16,236 nucleotides of DNA from an uncultured Paracoccaceae bacterium. Its GTDB lineage: Bacteria > Pseudomonadota > Alphaproteobacteria > Rhodobacterales > Rhodobacteraceae. A program made the translations under genes and the position numbers. The stretch spans positions 1 through 16,236 of the forward strand of contig CALHST010000186.1 in NCBI GenBank assembly GCA_938038825.1, written 5' to 3'. The notes beneath the pieces were generated by a model. It saw only the letters and a list, made by a program, of their open reading frames with translations, was not told where the DNA came from and did no database searches. Of the stretch, positions 14,379 through 16,236 are shown piece by piece. Positions within the stretch are counted from its first letter, which is position 1. Every line of letters begins with the position of its first letter.

Positions 14379-14743
14379 CGGATGATGCGGAAAGACACGC
14401 TGTTTGGATTGCCATGTCCGAATTGTTTTTGGATACCGAGCATTCCCCAGCAAGCCTGAGGTCTATTTTCGATGTGTTGATGGCGGCGCCTTTCGACCTT
14501 GTGACGTTGGAAGGCATTTTTGTAGATGAGGTGTGTCCTGTGTGTTTTTCCAATTTGCGATCTGTTGCAGGTGTTTGGGACGGCTTTGATCCGGATCAAT
14601 TGATTGCGGAATGCCAAAAGACAAAAGAACGACGCCCCAGTTTTGCGCGTCTTGGTCGTTTCTTGCGGCGTCAGGCGATCAGGACGCACATTCCGGAATG
14701 GCAGCATTTGCGCCAGCGCCTCCAGGCACATGGCAAAACATAA
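14375..14743 (+). CDS. DUF7079-like small protein of unknown function
   Basis: The 122-residue protein has the pattern VWIAMSELFLDTE (10-22), a middle LEGIFVDEVCPVCFSNLRSVAGVWDGFDPDQLIAECQ (45-81) with a Cys-x-x-Cys, and a basic C-terminal helix. I recall this as the DUF7079 family, whose function is not known to me. It is mostly helical, soluble, and lacks a signal peptide or membrane segment. The start overlaps the preceding lrp stop by four bases (ATGA), so it is the last gene of the operon. The coupling suggests a shared job with the Lrp pair, but nothing in the sequence shows what it is. Confidence 0.75.
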   Translation: MTDDAERHAVWIAMSELFLDTEHSPASLRSIFDVLMAAPFDLVTLEGIFVDEVCPVCFSNLRSVAGVWDGFDPDQLIAECQKTKERRPSFARLGRFLRRQAIRTHIPEWQHLRQRLQAHGKT

Positions 14744-14820
14744 TCCGCCTATCGGAAACCTGCGTTTACAAAGGAACTTGTGACGGGTGATTTCCAGGGA
14801 CGTGAGGCCCCAACTAGGCT

Positions 14821-14849
14821 TTGCCCTTTGATGCACCTGCCGTTACATG
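14821..14849 (+). promoter_or_regulatory. Possible promoter of the class V aminotransferase gene
   Basis: TTGCCC (14821-14826) and TACATG (14844-14849) are 17 bases apart, with partial consensus matches. A start near 14856 leaves about 20 bases before the ATG, with GGAGGA between. The rest of the 133-base gap shows no clear hairpin or repeat. Confidence 0.3.
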
Positions 14850-14876
14850 TCCTGCAACCACATCGGAGGACACGTC

Positions 14877-16004
14877 ATGCCCACACTTTTGGACACAGTA
14901 GACCCGCAAGGGCTTGAGGAATTTTCGGTTGTTTTCACGGACCGCTCTCTGAATTCGATGAGCAAGCAGTTTCAGGGTGTGATGCGCGATATCCATGCAA
15001 TGCTGTGCGACGTGTATCATGCGGAGGGTGCCGTTATTGTGCCAGGGGGCGGAACCTATGGCATGGAAGCCGTGGCCCGGCAGTTTGCGCGGGATGCAAA
15101 CGTTTTGGTGGTACGCAATGGGTGGTTTTCCTATCGTTGGAGCCAGATCATTGAAAGCGGGATGCTGACGGCTGAAGCAACAGTGATGAAAGCCCGCCAG
15201 ACCGGGAATGTCAGTCAATCGCCTTTTACACCGTGCCCGATAGACGAGGTTGTCGCGGCCATTCGCGAACAAAAACCAGACGTGGTGTTTGCCCCGCATG
15301 TGGAAACCTCGGCCGGCGTGATTTTGCCTGATGACTATGTGACGGCTTTAGCCGCCGCGGCGCATGAGGTTGGTGCATTGATGGTTCTGGATTGCATTGC
15401 GTCTGGGTGCGCTTGGGTGGATATGAAAGCGACGGGCGTGGATGTGTTGATCTCGGCCCCGCAAAAGGGGTGGAGTGCGTCGCCCTGTGCAGGCCTTGTC
15501 ATGCTGTCCGAGCGTGGATTGGCGCGGCTGGAAGAGACGGCATCAGACAGTTTTGCTGTTGATCTGAAAAAGTGGCGGCAGATCATGCAAGCCTATCTGG
15601 ATGGCGGGCATGCGTATCACGCGACCATGCCGACGGATGCGTTGAAAGACTTCCGCGATACGATGGTTGAGACCAAAGAGTACGGCTTTGATAAGCTGCG
15701 CGACGCGCAATGGGCGTTGGGCAATGCTGTGCGTAAGATGATGGCGGATAAGGGCATTGTGTCTGTTGCCGCGGATGGGTTCGGCGCGCCCGGTGTTGTT
15801 GTCAGTTATACGACGGACCCGGACATTCAAACGGGTAAGAAATTCGCAGCGCAAGGCATGCAGATTGCGGCTGGTGTGCCGCTGCAATGTGATGAGCCCG
15901 CTGATTTTCGCACCTTCCGGTTGGGGCTTTTTGGCTTGGACAAGCTGTATGATGTGGACGCCACAGTTGCGCGACTGTCCCGTGTTGTTGATACGGTTCT
16001 TTGA
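14877..16004 (+). CDS. Class V PLP-dependent aminotransferase (alanine/serine-glyoxylate type)
   Basis: The 375-residue protein has the fold-type I class V layout of serine/alanine-glyoxylate aminotransferases. VPGGGTYGMEAVARQF (55-70) binds the PLP phosphate region, HVETSAGVILP (141-151) and the Asp of MVLDCIASGCAW (169-180) hold the ring, and Lys197 in ISAPQKGWSASP is the expected Schiff-base lysine. It probably moves an amino group from a small amino acid to glyoxylate or a related acid; the exact substrate cannot be told. GGAGGA lies six bases before the ATG at 14877. A longer frame from 14847 would place this Shine-Dalgarno inside the gene and adds a non-conserved stretch. The gene appears to stand alone and converges with a UbiH-type gene. 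Confidence 0.9.
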   Translation: MPTLLDTVDPQGLEEFSVVFTDRSLNSMSKQFQGVMRDIHAMLCDVYHAEGAVIVPGGGTYGMEAVARQFARDANVLVVRNGWFSYRWSQIIESGMLTAEATVMKARQTGNVSQSPFTPCPIDEVVAAIREQKPDVVFAPHVETSAGVILPDDYVTALAAAAHEVGALMVLDCIASGCAWVDMKATGVDVLISAPQKGWSASPCAGLVMLSERGLARLEETASDSFAVDLKKWRQIMQAYLDGGHAYHATMPTDALKDFRDTMVETKEYGFDKLRDAQWALGNAVRKMMADKGIVSVAADGFGAPGVVVSYTTDPDIQTGKKFAAQGMQIAAGVPLQCDEPADFRTFRLGLFGLDKLYDVDATVARLSRVVDTVL

Positions 16005-16006
16005 TC

Positions 16007-16074
16007 TGTAGGGTGAGCTTTAGCTCACGTTTGTCGGCGGAATGAGCGGTGCGTGAGCTAAAGCTCACCCTACA
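16007..16074. repeat. REP-like 23-bp inverted repeat made of nested palindromes
   Basis: A perfect 23-bp inverted repeat (16007-16029 and 16052-16074) flanks a 22-base loop. Each arm contains its own palindrome: GTGAGCTTTAGCTCAC (16013-16028) and GTGAGCTAAAGCTCAC (16053-16068). It starts two bases after the aminotransferase stop and lies between convergent genes, the usual site of REP/BIME-type elements. It may also end transcription in both directions, but no T-run follows. Whether it is multicopy cannot be told from one window. Confidence 0.85.
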
Positions 16075-16101
16075 TTTAAACCCATGATATGGGAGATGGG
16101 G

Positions 16102-16236
16102 TCAGCGGACGCCAAGGCCCATTTGCATGAGGGTTCTGCGCACCGCTGGTAACGCGTAGATTGCTTGCAGACCTAGTGCGCGTGCATCCCGCAACGGTTG
16201 CGCTTCGGCTTGGCTGGCGCGATTCAAAAGATCAAT
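16102..16236 (-). CDS. UbiH/Coq6-family FAD-dependent hydroxylase, C-terminal end only
   Basis: Only the last 44 residues are in the window: IDLLNRASQAEAQ, then LRDARALGLQAIYALPAVRR and TLMQMGLGVR before the stop at 16102-16104. This matches the usual end of ubiquinone-biosynthesis flavin hydroxylases (UbiH/UbiF/Coq6 type), where 'DLLNRS... LR..GL..l....P.RR.lM..G' is conserved. The family hydroxylates the ring of ubiquinone precursors at the membrane. The FAD-binding parts lie outside the window, so the exact member cannot be named. It converges with the aminotransferase gene across the inverted repeat. Confidence 0.72.
   Translation of the reverse strand: MDLLNRASQAEAQPLRDARALGLQAIYALPAVRRTLMQMGLGVR

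Overview
The window looks like a chromosomal core segment of an alphaproteobacterium, most likely a marine Rhodobacterales (Roseobacter-group) member. This rests on the glyS / PPDK-like / SleB-hydrolase gene order, a FolP with a family-typical N-terminal extension, a VPLPA-CTERM surface protein, and moderate GC with short gaps. The assignment comes from recognising protein families, not from a search. No tRNA, rRNA, CRISPR array, insertion sequence or phage gene was seen, and no stretch longer than about 200 bases lacks a gene.

Layout. Bases 1-1148 are the 3' part of glyS, followed by a PPDK-like enzyme (1262-3814) and a secreted SleB-type cell-wall hydrolase (3955-4584). A 194-base gap rich in inverted repeats precedes a tight folB-folP-glmM operon (4779-8075) for folate and amino-sugar/cell-wall precursors. 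On the minus strand, three overlapping genes (9697 down to 8111) encode two small ferredoxin-like-fold proteins (NIPSNAP and ABM) and an EamA-type exporter. Divergent from them is a long ArsR-type regulator (9771-10457). A second, short ArsR regulator (10488-10805) overlaps an SRPBCC/AHSA1 gene (10798-11256); its promoter carries two matching palindromes, one centred on the start codon.

A VPLPA-CTERM LamG-fold surface protein (12110-11322) and ilvC (13331-12309) lie on the minus strand, each followed by a clear intrinsic terminator. Divergent from ilvC is an operon of two Lrp/AsnC-like proteins and a DUF7079-like protein, joined by 4-base start/stop overlaps (13465-14743). Next come a class V aminotransferase (14877-16004), a 23-bp perfect inverted repeat built from smaller palindromes (16007-16074), and the 3' end of a UbiH-type FAD hydroxylase gene on the minus strand.

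The most unusual points are: (1) FolB carries a C-terminal domain that resembles an amino-acid-kinase fold with eroded glycine loops; (2) the short arsR has tandem GTAAG-N6-CTTAC operators inside a probably leaderless promoter; (3) the PPDK-like protein keeps all recognised PEP/pyruvate and phosphohistidine residues but has altered ATP-grasp residues; (4) the folB upstream gap holds a run of hairpins with no assigned function.
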